Positions 1-10,023 of a DNA stretch of 64,000 nt are shown in pieces. Within the stretch, counting starts at the first letter, position 1; each line of letters starts with the position of its first letter. The notes under the pieces are model-generated. The model did no database searches, was not told the origin of the DNA, and saw only the letters and a program-made list of their open reading frames with translations. The translations under genes were made by a program, and so were the position numbers. The stretch covers positions 9,424,001-9,488,000 of the forward strand of contig JAULSR010000002.1 in the NCBI GenBank assembly GCA_030512295.1, given 5' to 3'. This DNA is from Bombardia bombarda (Eukaryota > Ascomycota > Sordariomycetes > Sordariales > Lasiosphaeriaceae).

Positions 1-555
1 TCCGACGAGATCCCAGTTGCCTTCTTGTGTGTAGAACTTGATGGCGAAACCGCGGACATCACGAACAGTGTCGGCGCTGCCACGGCTGCCCAGGACGGTA
101 GAGAACCGGACGAACACGGGAGTCTCGCGGGATGTGTCGGTCAGGACAGGGGCGAATGTGAGGTTTTCGGCGCTCTTGTACACCTTGAACTTGCCAAAGG
201 CACCGCTGCCACGGGCGTGGACGACGCGCTCGGGGATTCTCTCGTGGTCGAATCGCATGATCTAAAGGGGATCCATCAGTTTTTGGGTCCTATACGATTC
301 TCAGGAGTTAGAGTAGTGAGAACCAACCCTCTCGCGCGCAAAGGGATCCTCCAACAGCGTTGGACCCTGCTGGCTATCGCTCACGATCTTGAGCGAATCG
401 TCGGCCGTCGGGAGCTTCACGCCATAGTCGGTGGTGAGACGGGCGCTGGCCGACGTCTCCTTGGTCTCCTTGGCCAGGTCGTTGATCTTGTCGCTTGAGT
501 GGCCCATGACTGCGTGCTGAGCCTTCTGAAGTGTTTCGGGGATAAGATGAGCCAT
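1..555 (-). CDS. Large-subunit (clade 2) catalase, N-terminal part; gene runs off the window
   Basis: Heme catalase that splits hydrogen peroxide into water and oxygen. Only the first 163 residues are in the window. Exon 1 is 328..555 (76 codons from the ATG at 553-555) and exon 2 starts at 261; the 66-nt intron 262..327 has donor GTTGGT and acceptor TTTAG. Joining them gives FARERIMRFDHERIPERVV, followed by HARGSGAFGKF. This is the catalase active-site signature with the distal His, and further on RFSTVLGSRGSADTVRD and GNWDLVG are also family-typical. The N-terminal extension and the phrase TTDYGVKLPTADDSL resemble the large-subunit catalases of ascomycete spores (Neurospora CAT-1, Aspergillus CatA). 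That subclass is my inference; the catalase identity is secure. The stop codon and C-terminal domain lie beyond position 1. Confidence 0.93.
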
Positions 556-1594
556 TGGGTGAGATTTTGAGTTCGTTTGCTTGGTTTAATAAGAAACGCT
601 ACGGAATCTCGGGTTAAACAGCCTATATAGCTGTTCTACGACACGCCCATGTTGGGGATTGCCGTTGGAGGCGGATTTCGAGTCAATGACGTCAATGATG
701 CAAGTGTCGCTGCGATGAGCATCATGAAATTGCGGGACCTTGCCCGTTTTGGGACGAAAAGATGCGTCGCAGTCCCCATTGTGTGCACCTGTACCTGCTT
801 CTTCCCCGTTGGAAGGCGCGACCGCTGCTGTGGAATGCCGATCAGCAAACCTTTTTTGATCTACCAGCCAACCGATGATGACTGCGTTTGGCTGCGGTGG
901 GGACAAAGCCCAAATGTCGACGACATTTCTGATGTCATTTGTGGGGTAGGTCTGTACCCCGGTTCCAAACGGCAGCCGCTTGGCTGTTCGCCTCCTTGGT
1001 AGCCGTAATACGCCCAACGCCATTGGTTGCTTTCAGATCCAACACTCAATTTTAGGTGTGGGGAGTTCGGATTGAAGCTCAAAATCTTGAGTATGATCGA
1101 GGCAAGGATGAAATGTATGTGCCACTACGGTACCAGTATCCAGGTAGTATTGAGTGCTGACCGATATCTTTACGCTATCGATCGGGGACATATTCTAAAT
1201 GTTTACAATCTCAACATATCTTATCTGTTCTGTGTTTGACCTACCTAGTGAGCCTTGGTAGGTGCTTACCCTAAAGTAAATTCGATATTGGTTCAAGACA
1301 TTTCCCTTAGCTTTGCGGATTTTCAGCGGCCCATCCTGTTCACCCTTTCTCCACCATGGCCTAGGTACCCTGGCCGATTGGTGAGATCTCACATTGGATG
1401 ACCGAACGAGCCAATAATAACATCTTAAACTGTGTTCTTTCTTTTCCACAGACCTTAAAGTCATTGTCACTGTTATATCGACGGTTGCACCTTTGAGTTT
1501 ATGTGTTGTACATTCCCTATCATACAGCGGACCATAAATTGTTACATACTAATCACAAAGAAGAAAGAAAAACAGACATCCAAAGTACAGGGTA
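556..1594. other. Intergenic: catalase promoter and spacer
   Basis: No supported gene. Short frames here lack family resemblance and splice context. It holds the catalase promoter on the left and the 3' flank of the Cys/His-rich gene on the right. Confidence 0.6.
687..694. promoter_or_regulatory. TGACGTCA (CRE/ATF) site upstream of catalase
   Basis: Perfect 8-bp palindrome TGACGTCA 132 bp upstream of the catalase ATG. This is the consensus of fungal ATF/CREB bZIP factors (Atf1, AtfA, ATF-1). Those factors, acting under the stress MAP kinase, control spore catalases in Aspergillus and Neurospora, so the site fits the gene it precedes. Binding is inferred. Confidence 0.6.
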
Positions 1595-2378
1595 TCATCC
1601 ACCATCATACATATTCACACCACCACCACTACCCCGCATCCCTCTAATACCAAACATCCTTTTCCTTCCTAGGCACCAACCTCTCCCCTCCCCTCTCCCC
1701 AAAACTCCTCCTCCTCTCCCTATCACCCCCTCCCTCTCCCTCTCCCTCCTCAACACCTCTACCTCGGCACTCAGCCTCACATTCTTCCTCCTCAACCGTT
1801 CCCTCCCCTCCGCCTCCTCCCGCCACTCCTTCCGCTCATGCTCCAAGCACCTCTTCACCTCCTCCCCCTTACCACCACCCATCCCCAACCCCAGCCTCGC
1901 CTTCCTACACCCCTTCTCCATACACGCATGCTTGCCCTCACAGTACCCATACTCAAACCTCGCCTCGGCGCGGCAGCCCACCTCGCGACACCCGTGCAGA
2001 CTGCACAGCGACCCCGGCACGCCATCGGCGCCCTGCAGGGTACAGCCAGACTTGCGGCAGATGTGGTCGGCGCAGACGTCGGCGCCCTTGGACCGGCAGC
2101 GCAGACACGAGGGGATCTTGCAGGCGTGCTGGTGGCAGAAAATAACGTGGTTGGTCTTGCCGGTGAGAAGAAGCGAGGGGATGAAGTTTGTGCAGTGGTC
2201 GACGGTGCAGCGGTGCAGGTGGCAGAAAATACTAAAAGGCGCGTCGCGCTCCTTGCGGCAGCCCGAGACGAGGCAGGCGTGCTCGGTGCAGAAGGGGGTG
2301 TCGGCGGGCTGGACGCATGGCCGGATGCACTTTGGGTGGATGCATTTCGTTGCAGGGATGTTATGTGAGTCTTTGTTA

Positions 2379-2421
<43 letters not shown>

Positions 2422-3028
2422 GGTGAACAGAGCAGCGGCCGTGGTTCGCCGAAGAAGCCTGGTTGGGGCAGTCGAGGACGGTGCACGTGTGGCGTGTGCA
2501 AAAGGCGCTGTGCTGGGTCTTGTCAGGCGGGGAGGGGCAGTAGGGCTGGGCGTCGCAGCGGACGTGGGCGGTGCAGCGCTTCTGGAGGATGTGGGAGATG
2601 GGCGACTTGCAGCCGTCCTCGATGCAGCGGTGGGAACGGCAGAGCCAGGGGAGTGTTATGGTGGTGGTGGTGGAGGACGAGTATTCGCCCTTTTGACGAC
2701 ACCCAGCGTGGCCGCAGGTCAGATGTTCGCTGCAGAACCGGTGGTTGTTCTCCTTGGGAAGGGGGCAGAAGTAGCCCTCGTACGCGGGGAACTCCTTCTC
2801 GCATGTGTGGTTGTAGCAGTATCGTGAGTAGATCTTCTTGTTGTTAACAACGACGAAGCCATGCTTCTTGCGGCAGGATTCGACCTGGCATTTTCGGCTC
2901 TGGGTGGCGGTCTGGTGGGTGTAGTCTGATGTGTCCGAGTAAAGAAACTCTTCGGAGTGGCGGCCCATTGGGCGTTGTAGGAAAGATGGTGAGGTTGGGG
3001 TGGTCGAGGTTCGGTAAGTCAGCGGCAT
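1595..3028 (-). CDS. Tandem Cys/His-repeat protein (putative zinc-binding), unknown function
   Basis: Uninterrupted frame of 477 residues from the first in-frame ATG (3028); a second ATG at 2968 would give 457 residues, and the frame upstream of 3028 is open but has no ATG. From about residue 45 the protein is made of some ten to eleven units, roughly C-x(3-4)-C-x(9-20)-C-x2-H, joined as H-x-C (examples: FCTEHACLVSGC, FCHQHACKIPSC, VCADHICRKSGC). The regular C-C-C-H spacing suggests one zinc per unit. The layout recalls the small Cys/His units of plant WRKY19-like proteins, but I cannot name a family. A run of about 13 serines, encoded by a (GCT)n tract on the plus strand, splits the array. 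The C-terminus is Arg/Glu-rich and probably coiled coil. No signal peptide or membrane segment is visible. Confidence 0.7.
2381..2421. repeat. (GCT)n trinucleotide microsatellite inside coding sequence
   Basis: About 13.7 perfect GCT units, read as AGC (Ser) on the minus strand within the Cys/His-repeat gene. Likely length-polymorphic. Confidence 0.95.
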
Positions 3029-4915
3029 CTGGAATAACCTGACTGAGATGATGCAGACGGACGAGAGCCGTATAGTCGGCTGAAAGCTAGTGCAATAGTG
3101 ACAATGTGGGTGATGCAGCTGTGAGTCTCTGAATGGTAAGGTACAAATGTTGCTGTGATATGCCAATGCATGTCACACAAGGTCAAGGGCCAGAATGGGC
3201 GATTATAAGTGCCCGGCCAAGGTGAGGGCGCCTGCAAGGCTCTGAGGCAACCAGTCGGGTGTTGCATGCTTCAATGCATCTGTGTGCATGCCAAGGTGTG
3301 CGGCTGTTCACGCCGTGGGCAGTTAGCAGGCAGGGCCAGGCAGCTCCGCCTACCGGCTACCTCGTGCTGCACCCTTGTCGCGACCCCGCAGGACTGTGCC
3401 GTCGTACGAATGAGGTTGCCGTAGCGGAGTTAGCCCAACCAAGCCTGAGCCCAAGCGGTCTAGAACTAGCCTGAATGGTGAGCGGCGGGAGCCTTCCAAT
3501 GAGAAGGTGAGCAATCAACACTGGCAGTTCGTGGGATAGGTAAGTTGAACATGACGTTTTCATACATGGGCCGAACAAGTGGTGATAGGTTCGATCACGA
3601 ATGAATTTGTGCTAGTGATGCTAGGGATTAGTTGGAACCAGGAGCTGGAATCATAAGGAAGGCGCAATACTGACAGTTTGCACTTTGCACTTTGCAGTTT
3701 GCACAGACAGGGCAGTCGCGATGCTTGGCACCTCCAATACCCACCATCGCGACTTCCACACCTGGCACACCTTCCTTACCTACCTACCATAGTCCTAGAC
3801 TCTCCCGAAAGCTACGGGACCCTCCTGAACAAGCCAAGGCAACTCAAGGCAACCGCAAAACGCAAACTTTGCGGGTCACGCCAGACCAACAGTCCCGCCG
3901 ATGTTGCCTTTCACCAGTAATCAATCACGCTCCACGGAGAGTTTGACACCTTTACCACCACAAGGTTGATTTTGATCATGCCCAATTGAGGTCCAGGACT
4001 CCGGAATCGCCTTTGGCCGCGGCCGCGATCGAACATTCTGGTTGAAGCCCCTCGTCAAAAGTCGAAACTCGTTCGCAGCGAACCATGAGTCCTACGGCCA
4101 GACGCGTCAGCGCTTATCACCAGGCAGGTGGCGACGACGCAAGGAGGGGGTTATCGCGTTCTGAACCATCTGGGTAGCTGAGATTGAAGCCGTGTAACTG
4201 GCTGCCTTCAACGCCTCCTGGAGCGCCCAGCCTGAAATTGTGTTTCGAGCCTGGAGGGGTCATCGACGCCTGAACATCCCAAAGACACCCAGAGAACACT
4301 CAAAGACGACCAACGACATTCCTGTCTCGTCTGATGTAGCAGACGCAGGCCCCGCTCGTCGGTCCTGATCGCCAGACATTGGCCGCCGGTCTGGGCCTGA
4401 AGGATTGCTACTGCCTCAATTCGTTGGGGACGTGGGATGAGGGGCGCAGCTGACCAAAGCCCGACGCTTGGCGTGGAGGAGCGAATCGAAGCCTGAAATT
4501 TTGGAGCACAAGTGGCAGTGAAAAGCGCACTTCCCGACCATTAGAGTGGGTCCTGAACCTCATCCTTTGGCACCCTGGCCAAAAAGGGAGGCCGCTGCTG
4601 AGCCGCAAGGACGACTTATACCAGCGCCTCAAGGGAGTTTAGTAGGTTGTTCTTGACATCATACCCTCTTGGTAATGCACAATTGTGCGTTTGCTCACTC
4701 TGATCGGTTACCCTCGTCAACCATCTTAAACTTGGATCTTACACAATGGGGTAATCACCCCCTGAATATGTTTCTCAGACTTCATCGCCTTTAACCCTAA
4801 CACCGATACTAACAGTAACAATGGCAGTTACACACACTACTACGACATCCATGGCTGGCGTTCACCAGCATGGCAGGCTGTATGGCCGAGACTCATTCAG
4901 GACGCCCGCCTAGTG
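3029..4915. other. Intergenic between divergent genes (Cys/His protein and HET protein)
   Basis: No supported gene in about 1.9 kb. It should contain the promoters of both flanking genes. A 30-codon upstream ORF (ATG 4821, stop TAG 4911-4913) ends two bases before the HET gene ATG. Confidence 0.6.
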
Positions 4916-7342
4916 ATGGAGGCAGCAGACGTCATGCTCCGTGGCCCCATGATTGAAGACGATAAGTCAGTACATACCCCGGTTGTGGTGGATGTCGACC
5001 AAGGCATCGAGTTCAACGGCGTTGGTGACGACTCGCACGAACTTTTTGTTCTCAGCGAGTACAAACACCACGAATTTGTGAAGACACTCCAGAAGCCCTA
5101 CGATACTCCTGTCGCTTGTATTCTTCTTAGGGCATACCATCTTGCCCCGGACAACGTTGAGCTCTGGTCGGATGGAAGGTGGGATCAGAAAGAATGGATG
5201 AGGGCCCGTGGGCTTTACCAAAGTCTCTGGCCGGGAGAGCCGCTCAGGAACCCAGGTCTCGATGAAGCAGTTGCGATACCTAATTCTACCAATGGGGGTA
5301 GTGTTGCGCCCATGTCCTCAGTGTCAAGCCCCATCATTGACATGGTCAACCGTCTGGAGAAGCTCAAACTGGAATCAGCATCGCTTTTAAAGCTCGGTTC
5401 CGTCAAGTCGACCGTATCATCTGTCGACTTCAGCCATGTTCGCTACTGGCTATCTCGATGCGACCCAGTTCCAGCAATACAATGGCAGACTCTCCCTGGC
5501 GTCCAGTTCCGTGTCATCGACATCCGCAAGCGTTGCGTGGTCGAGGCCAATCCCGAGAGCTGTCCATTCATGATTCTCACATATGTGTGGGGTGGGATAG
5601 GTCAGCCGAAGCTGACTTCTGACACCGTCTCTCTTCTATCCCGTGAGGGAGGACTCACCGAGATCTGGCCCAAGATCCCAACCACTGTCCGAGACGCCAT
5701 TACCGTGTGTGAGCGCCTTGGCGAATCTTACCTCTGGGTCGACGCCCTATGCATCATGCAGGATTCCGTCGTGGACATGAAGATCCAGATCCTTCGCATG
5801 AGGCAGATCTACTCTGCCGCCAAGTGCGCCATCGCTGCCGTCTCCGCCGAAACAGCCGAAGTTGGTTTGCTGGGAACCCTTTCCCCCACCAATTCTCAGC
5901 CATGCGACTCTGTCGACGACCTCAATACTTTAGTCGACGCCTCGCCATGGAGTACCCGTGCGTGGTGCTACCAGGAAAAGGTTCTCTCCCATCGTGCCAT
6001 TCTCTTCACCTCCCGAGGCATCTACATGCAAGATCGACAGAGTACATGCAACTCAGCCACCGGCAAACTCTTGACCACCACTGCACTGTCACAAACCTCA
6101 CTGGCATCTCAATACAACTCCGTAGGCGGGATTCTCTACCTGCCTCCGGGCTGCGACCTTCTTTCTTTCCTGTTCGCCGTCGAGCACTACTCCCACCGGC
6201 AGCTCACAAACTCCTCCGATAAGCTGTCCGCCTTCCAGGGCATCCTACACCTCTACAGAGGCAAGATGGACGACCACCAATCCTCTTTCTGCTTCGGCTT
6301 GCCCGTGCATGCTTTTGACCAGGTCTTTTGTTGGCGTACCACAGGCCTCAACGGTGGCCTCCACTACCCCCATCTCCGCAACCGCGCCTTCCCCAGCTGG
6401 TCCTGGTTAGGCTGGGATGCGCCCGTAGACTTCTCAACCACTCGCCAGCTGCTGCTCCCCAACAACAAGAACAGTACCAATACCAACGCCGCCATGATCT
6501 GCACCAGCCACCTAATCCACCCCGTTTCCGACAACAGGCTCGGCGGCCGTCCGACCCCGCCCCCAGGGATCCGCAAACCCGTCCCCTACCCGTTCAGCAA
6601 CGTCGACCCCCTCCGAAACTTTGGCTTCCCCATCAGCGGCGGCGGTGGCATGTACTACAACTCTAACGAGCGCCACATTGCCGCCAGCTATGCCGACCTC
6701 TCCATCTCTACTATCCCTATCAAGCAAGCCGGAACGAATGGACTGTACCCTGTCTTTCCGCTCTGGTGCGCCGCTCACCCAAGACCGCCCGTAGAGCGCT
6801 GGTCTGTCTATGACGCGTTCACAAAGCCGATGCCTGTGGCAAAGGTTATGGATAGGGACACAGAGAGGGCCGAGTCGGTTGTTGCGGCGCGAGCCGATGT
6901 CAAGAGTCAGTTCGGGGAGGAGTATGACTTGGGGGTTCATGAGGGGTGTGTTGAAGAGGAGTGTGAGGCCAAAAGAGCATTGGGCTACATTTGGCTGGAT
7001 AGGGAGTGGAGGGCGGCGCAGGGAGAGTATTGCGTAAAGGGGTTTATACCTGTTGCGGGGGAATATGTCCCCAATTCTGCTGCTAGTACGGATAGTAGTG
7101 GTGGTGATAGTCATCTGCAGGATGGCGAGAAAGGTTGTACAGATCAGGGTACACAGACTGATGACGAGAAGGCCAAGGAGAATGGTAAATGGACTGTTAC
7201 CATGCTCTTGTGCATGCAGTTCATGGCCAAGAATGGACACGTTTGGGCGAGAGAGAGGGTGCAGGTAATGGACTGTGAGATTGGAGAAGATGAGTGGCTG
7301 AGGAGGACGAGAGCTGAGATCAAGAACTTTACGCTGGTGTAG
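4916..7342 (+). CDS. HET-domain (heterokaryon incompatibility) protein
   Basis: Single-exon gene of 808 residues from the ATG at 4916 to TAG at 7342. Residues about 218-325 form a HET domain with its conserved blocks in order: FMILTYVWGG, then TTVRDAITVCERLGESYLWVDALCIMQD, then MRQIYSAAKCAIAAVSA and GLLG. A second block, WSTRAWCYQEKVLSHRAILF, is the usual HET R-x-W-x-x-Q-E region. HET domains act in fungal non-self recognition and trigger cell death when paired with an incompatible partner; they resemble TIR-like domains. About 210 residues precede the domain and a long Pro/Gly/Asn-rich, then acidic, C-terminal region follows, with no recognisable repeats. Whether this gene acts in incompatibility or has another role cannot be told from sequence. 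Confidence 0.9.
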   Translation: MEAADVMLRGPMIEDDKSVHTPVVVDVDQGIEFNGVGDDSHELFVLSEYKHHEFVKTLQKPYDTPVACILLRAYHLAPDNVELWSDGRWDQKEWMRARGLYQSLWPGEPLRNPGLDEAVAIPNSTNGGSVAPMSSVSSPIIDMVNRLEKLKLESASLLKLGSVKSTVSSVDFSHVRYWLSRCDPVPAIQWQTLPGVQFRVIDIRKRCVVEANPESCPFMILTYVWGGIGQPKLTSDTVSLLSREGGLTEIWPKIPTTVRDAITVCERLGESYLWVDALCIMQDSVVDMKIQILRMRQIYSAAKCAIAAVSAETAEVGLLGTLSPTNSQPCDSVDDLNTLVDASPWSTRAWCYQEKVLSHRAILFTSRGIYMQDRQSTCNSATGKLLTTTALSQTSLASQYNSVGGILYLPPGCDLLSFLFAVEHYSHRQLTNSSDKLSAFQGILHLYRGKMDDHQSSFCFGLPVHAFDQVFCWRTTGLNGGLHYPHLRNRAFPSWSWLGWDAPVDFSTTRQLLLPNNKNSTNTNAAMICTSHLIHPVSDNRLGGRPTPPPGIRKPVPYPFSNVDPLRNFGFPISGGGGMYYNSNERHIAASYADLSISTIPIKQAGTNGLYPVFPLWCAAHPRPPVERWSVYDAFTKPMPVAKVMDRDTERAESVVAARADVKSQFGEEYDLGVHEGCVEEECEAKRALGYIWLDREWRAAQGEYCVKGFIPVAGEYVPNSAASTDSSGGDSHLQDGEKGCTDQGTQTDDEKAKENGKWTVTMLLCMQFMAKNGHVWARERVQVMDCEIGEDEWLRRTRAEIKNFTLV

Positions 7343-9423
7343 TTTCACAACTCGCTCACTGGTCAAAATACGGAAATCAACTGCACTGATGCTTAAACCG
7401 CCGCCAATTGCTATGATCGATCTCGTCGAACCCCGCGTTGACTGCGCGGTTCAACCGAATAGAAATAGCTGGAGTGCTCCGCATGTGCATAATTACATAC
7501 TTAAACGCTGGGCGAATCTTGCCCTCGGCCATTTCCAAATTCGTGAGTGGGCCGGTGCTGCTGCTGCTTTGACCTGTGCAGCGGGTGTCCATGATGTGTT
7601 GACTGTGGCGCTGTCAGGGAGCCTCATTCTGCCACCCCGGCTATAGTTGCCGCAAGCCAAAAATGGGACCAGCCCACAGGTATGCTTTTCTGGACACCAG
7701 CCTTGAGTGCATATACAACTCCTTGTAGATCCAATCATTCCCTGCCCATTAATATGACGTGGCCATCGTCAGAGTCACTGTTGCCTGGCCACGTCCTAGA
7801 CTCATGTAAGCTCGCGAAGCCAGGATGATATGCAGCCAACAACCATCTCGGAAGACCAGCCCGATGTGCGGCAGAGTTACGGCCGAAGTTACTTAGCTAA
7901 GCCCTTGACTTACAACAAGGGAACGACTTGCTCCTCAGCTGATGGGCGAGGTGGAAGTATCTTGGAAAGACTCACCTGACCGTGCTGGAACAACAAAAGA
8001 CACTCCCAAAGGATGAACGAATCTTAGGTGGGCGAGTTGTCGACATCACTTTGCCGGCGCCGAAGGATACCCTGGTTTCCCTTTAATTTTTTATGGTGGC
8101 GAGTAGACTGACGCGACTAACCTGGCTTAAGCTGAAACTCGTGCCTTTGACTCCACGAGAGATATGGTACCATGGTACACATGGCAGAGGGCGAGAGTGG
8201 AGAAGGGGAAGACATAGCTGAGTGTCTACTGTGTCAAGGGGCGGTCTATGTTTGAAAGAGTCTATCTAGACGTTATCTACCGGACACACATGGATGCCTA
8301 GAGGGATGCTTGATCGGGGTCAGCGCGGCAAGGACTCAAAGCTGATTCATAGGAGGCTTCATGATATTCTTGGAACGGTGAAGGAACTCCATAAATTTCA
8401 GTCGACTTCGCATGAACACGCCCTGGCAGATAAGGCAGACTTCGGTGAGAACTACGTCACCTGAATACATTCCATGACTCAGAGTTAGCACCGGTTGAAA
8501 AGGCCTTCATTTTCATGCGACTGACAGGATCCAGGAAGCGGAGATGGGGAGTGTCCTTGGCTGAATCCACGCTGCATGAAAGAAGCGTTCCGGACAAGGT
8601 AATGAATCCATTTGTCGTATGATTCAATAACGCTAGAAATCATTCGGAGGCATTGGGATATTGGCTGAAACTAGAAGTCCAAGGGCAGTGGCATTAAATC
8701 ATTGGCCCTTGTACGACTGATCCTCCGATGGCTCCATCTTGCCCCCATGAGGATCTGAACAACCAGCTATCATTCCCGATTATGCCCCCTTCCCCTTTTG
8801 CACTGCCATCCTCGGGTCAGGGCGTTCCGCCACTTATGAGACTCATGCATCCTGAGTCCACTACCCTTGAAGTTGCCTCGTCTATGTATGGCAAATAACT
8901 GGCGATGCCAAAGGAACGGATGAAGTGGACTTGCGTCTTGACGCTGATTAGGAGGCTAGAGGGTTCCACTGGCGCGTCAGGGCTTCACGCAATGAGAGGG
9001 AGACCTAGGGGTCACGTAATGATGTTGGCTGAGCGTGGGGAAAGCAGTAGGCAGAAGAGGCTTAGAATCATGGAGTTCTAAATCTGGATGCCGTACTAAT
9101 AAAGATCCGGTAACTCTGAGAAGAGTCGAATCTCGTGATTCTTGGACGCGCGTAGCCCGTCTACCTACATGTCATGACCCACCTTGGTCAGAGGCCTCCA
9201 TCCCCCTTTCAATGACCAACAGAAATCTCCACTACAAGGGGGCAAGATACCTTCCTCAACGTCATTCTGCCTTGCATGAATCTGCATGACCTGTCGGCTG
9301 CCACATGATGGCTGGAGGACGGGCGGATTCACAGTCCAGGGGCGGATGAGCCAGTTTCCCCTCCGGTATCTATTTGCCTTGAAATGGCCGTCTGTGCCAA
9401 TCTAAATAACTGCCCTCAGTTGC

Positions 9424-9700
9424 CCCAATTCACTGTCACTGCTTCCCTCCCCCTTCCCTTCTTCTCCCCTCCCCTCTTCCTTTCTCCTCCCATGTTCCCT
9501 CCTCCCTCGCCCTCCGCTCTTCTCCCTCCCCTCCCCCTCCTCTCTACTCCCTCCCCTCCCCCTCCTCTCTACTCCCTCCTCTCTACTCCCTCCTCTCCTC
9601 TCTGCCATCCTCTCTGCTCCCCTCCTCCCCTCCTCCTCTCTCCCCTCCTCCGCTCTCCCCCTCCTCCGTCCTGTCTGCTCTGCTGCTTGCTCTCTCTCTT
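9424..9700. repeat. Polypyrimidine (CT/CCT) low-complexity tract
   Basis: About 280 bp of nearly uninterrupted C and T on the plus strand. Frames across it encode only Ser/Pro/Leu low complexity and are not genes. It lies 320-600 bp upstream of the FunK1 start and could be a promoter-associated CT tract. Confidence 0.85.
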
Positions 9701-9902
9701 CCCGTTGCTGGCAAGATGGAATTCAGCCACACTCTGGCAGTCTCTCATTGAAGTTGGAACTCGATTCCTCTGTGCTCTCTTGGGGAGTGAATCATTGACG
9801 TTGGTTGGCTTATCGGATTGGGGATTTTCCGTGCCGTCAAACTGTGGAATTGTGGCTGACTAAGAATTCGGAGTGAAAGTTTTCCCGGAGGTGGCTCAGC
9901 TA

Positions 9903-9938
9903 GGTGGCTGGGTGGCTGGGTGGCTGGGTGGCTGGTGG
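9903..9938. repeat. 8-bp tandem repeat (GGTGGCTG)n
   Basis: About 4.5 copies of GGTGGCTG, 85 bp upstream of the FunK1 ATG. Confidence 0.9.
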
Positions 9939-10023
9939 AAAATCTCGCACGGGCCAAAACATGCCACGAAACGCGACTTTCAGTTCTTCCCACCTCTCCC
10001 ATCTCGAGAGCATCCCATCCGCT

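Larger units (their letters stand above)
7343..10023. other. Gene-free stretch with pyrimidine tract and minisatellite
   Basis: No supported gene in 2.7 kb. Short frames have no splice-supported continuity. About 9424-9700 is an almost pure C/T tract on the plus strand (CTCC/CCCT units). At 9903-9938 an 8-bp unit GGTGGCTG is repeated about 4.5 times just upstream of the FunK1 gene. Confidence 0.6.

Noticed and set aside
586..1023. Minus-strand 145-codon frame upstream of catalase
   Set aside because: No family resemblance; covers the promoter with the TGACGTCA site.
3580..3605. GGTTCGATC as a tRNA B box
   Set aside because: No A box, anticodon stem or acceptor pairing at the right spacing.
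9384..9863. Plus-strand 159-codon frame
   Set aside because: Starts within, and is dominated by, a polypyrimidine tract; only Ser/Pro/Leu low complexity.
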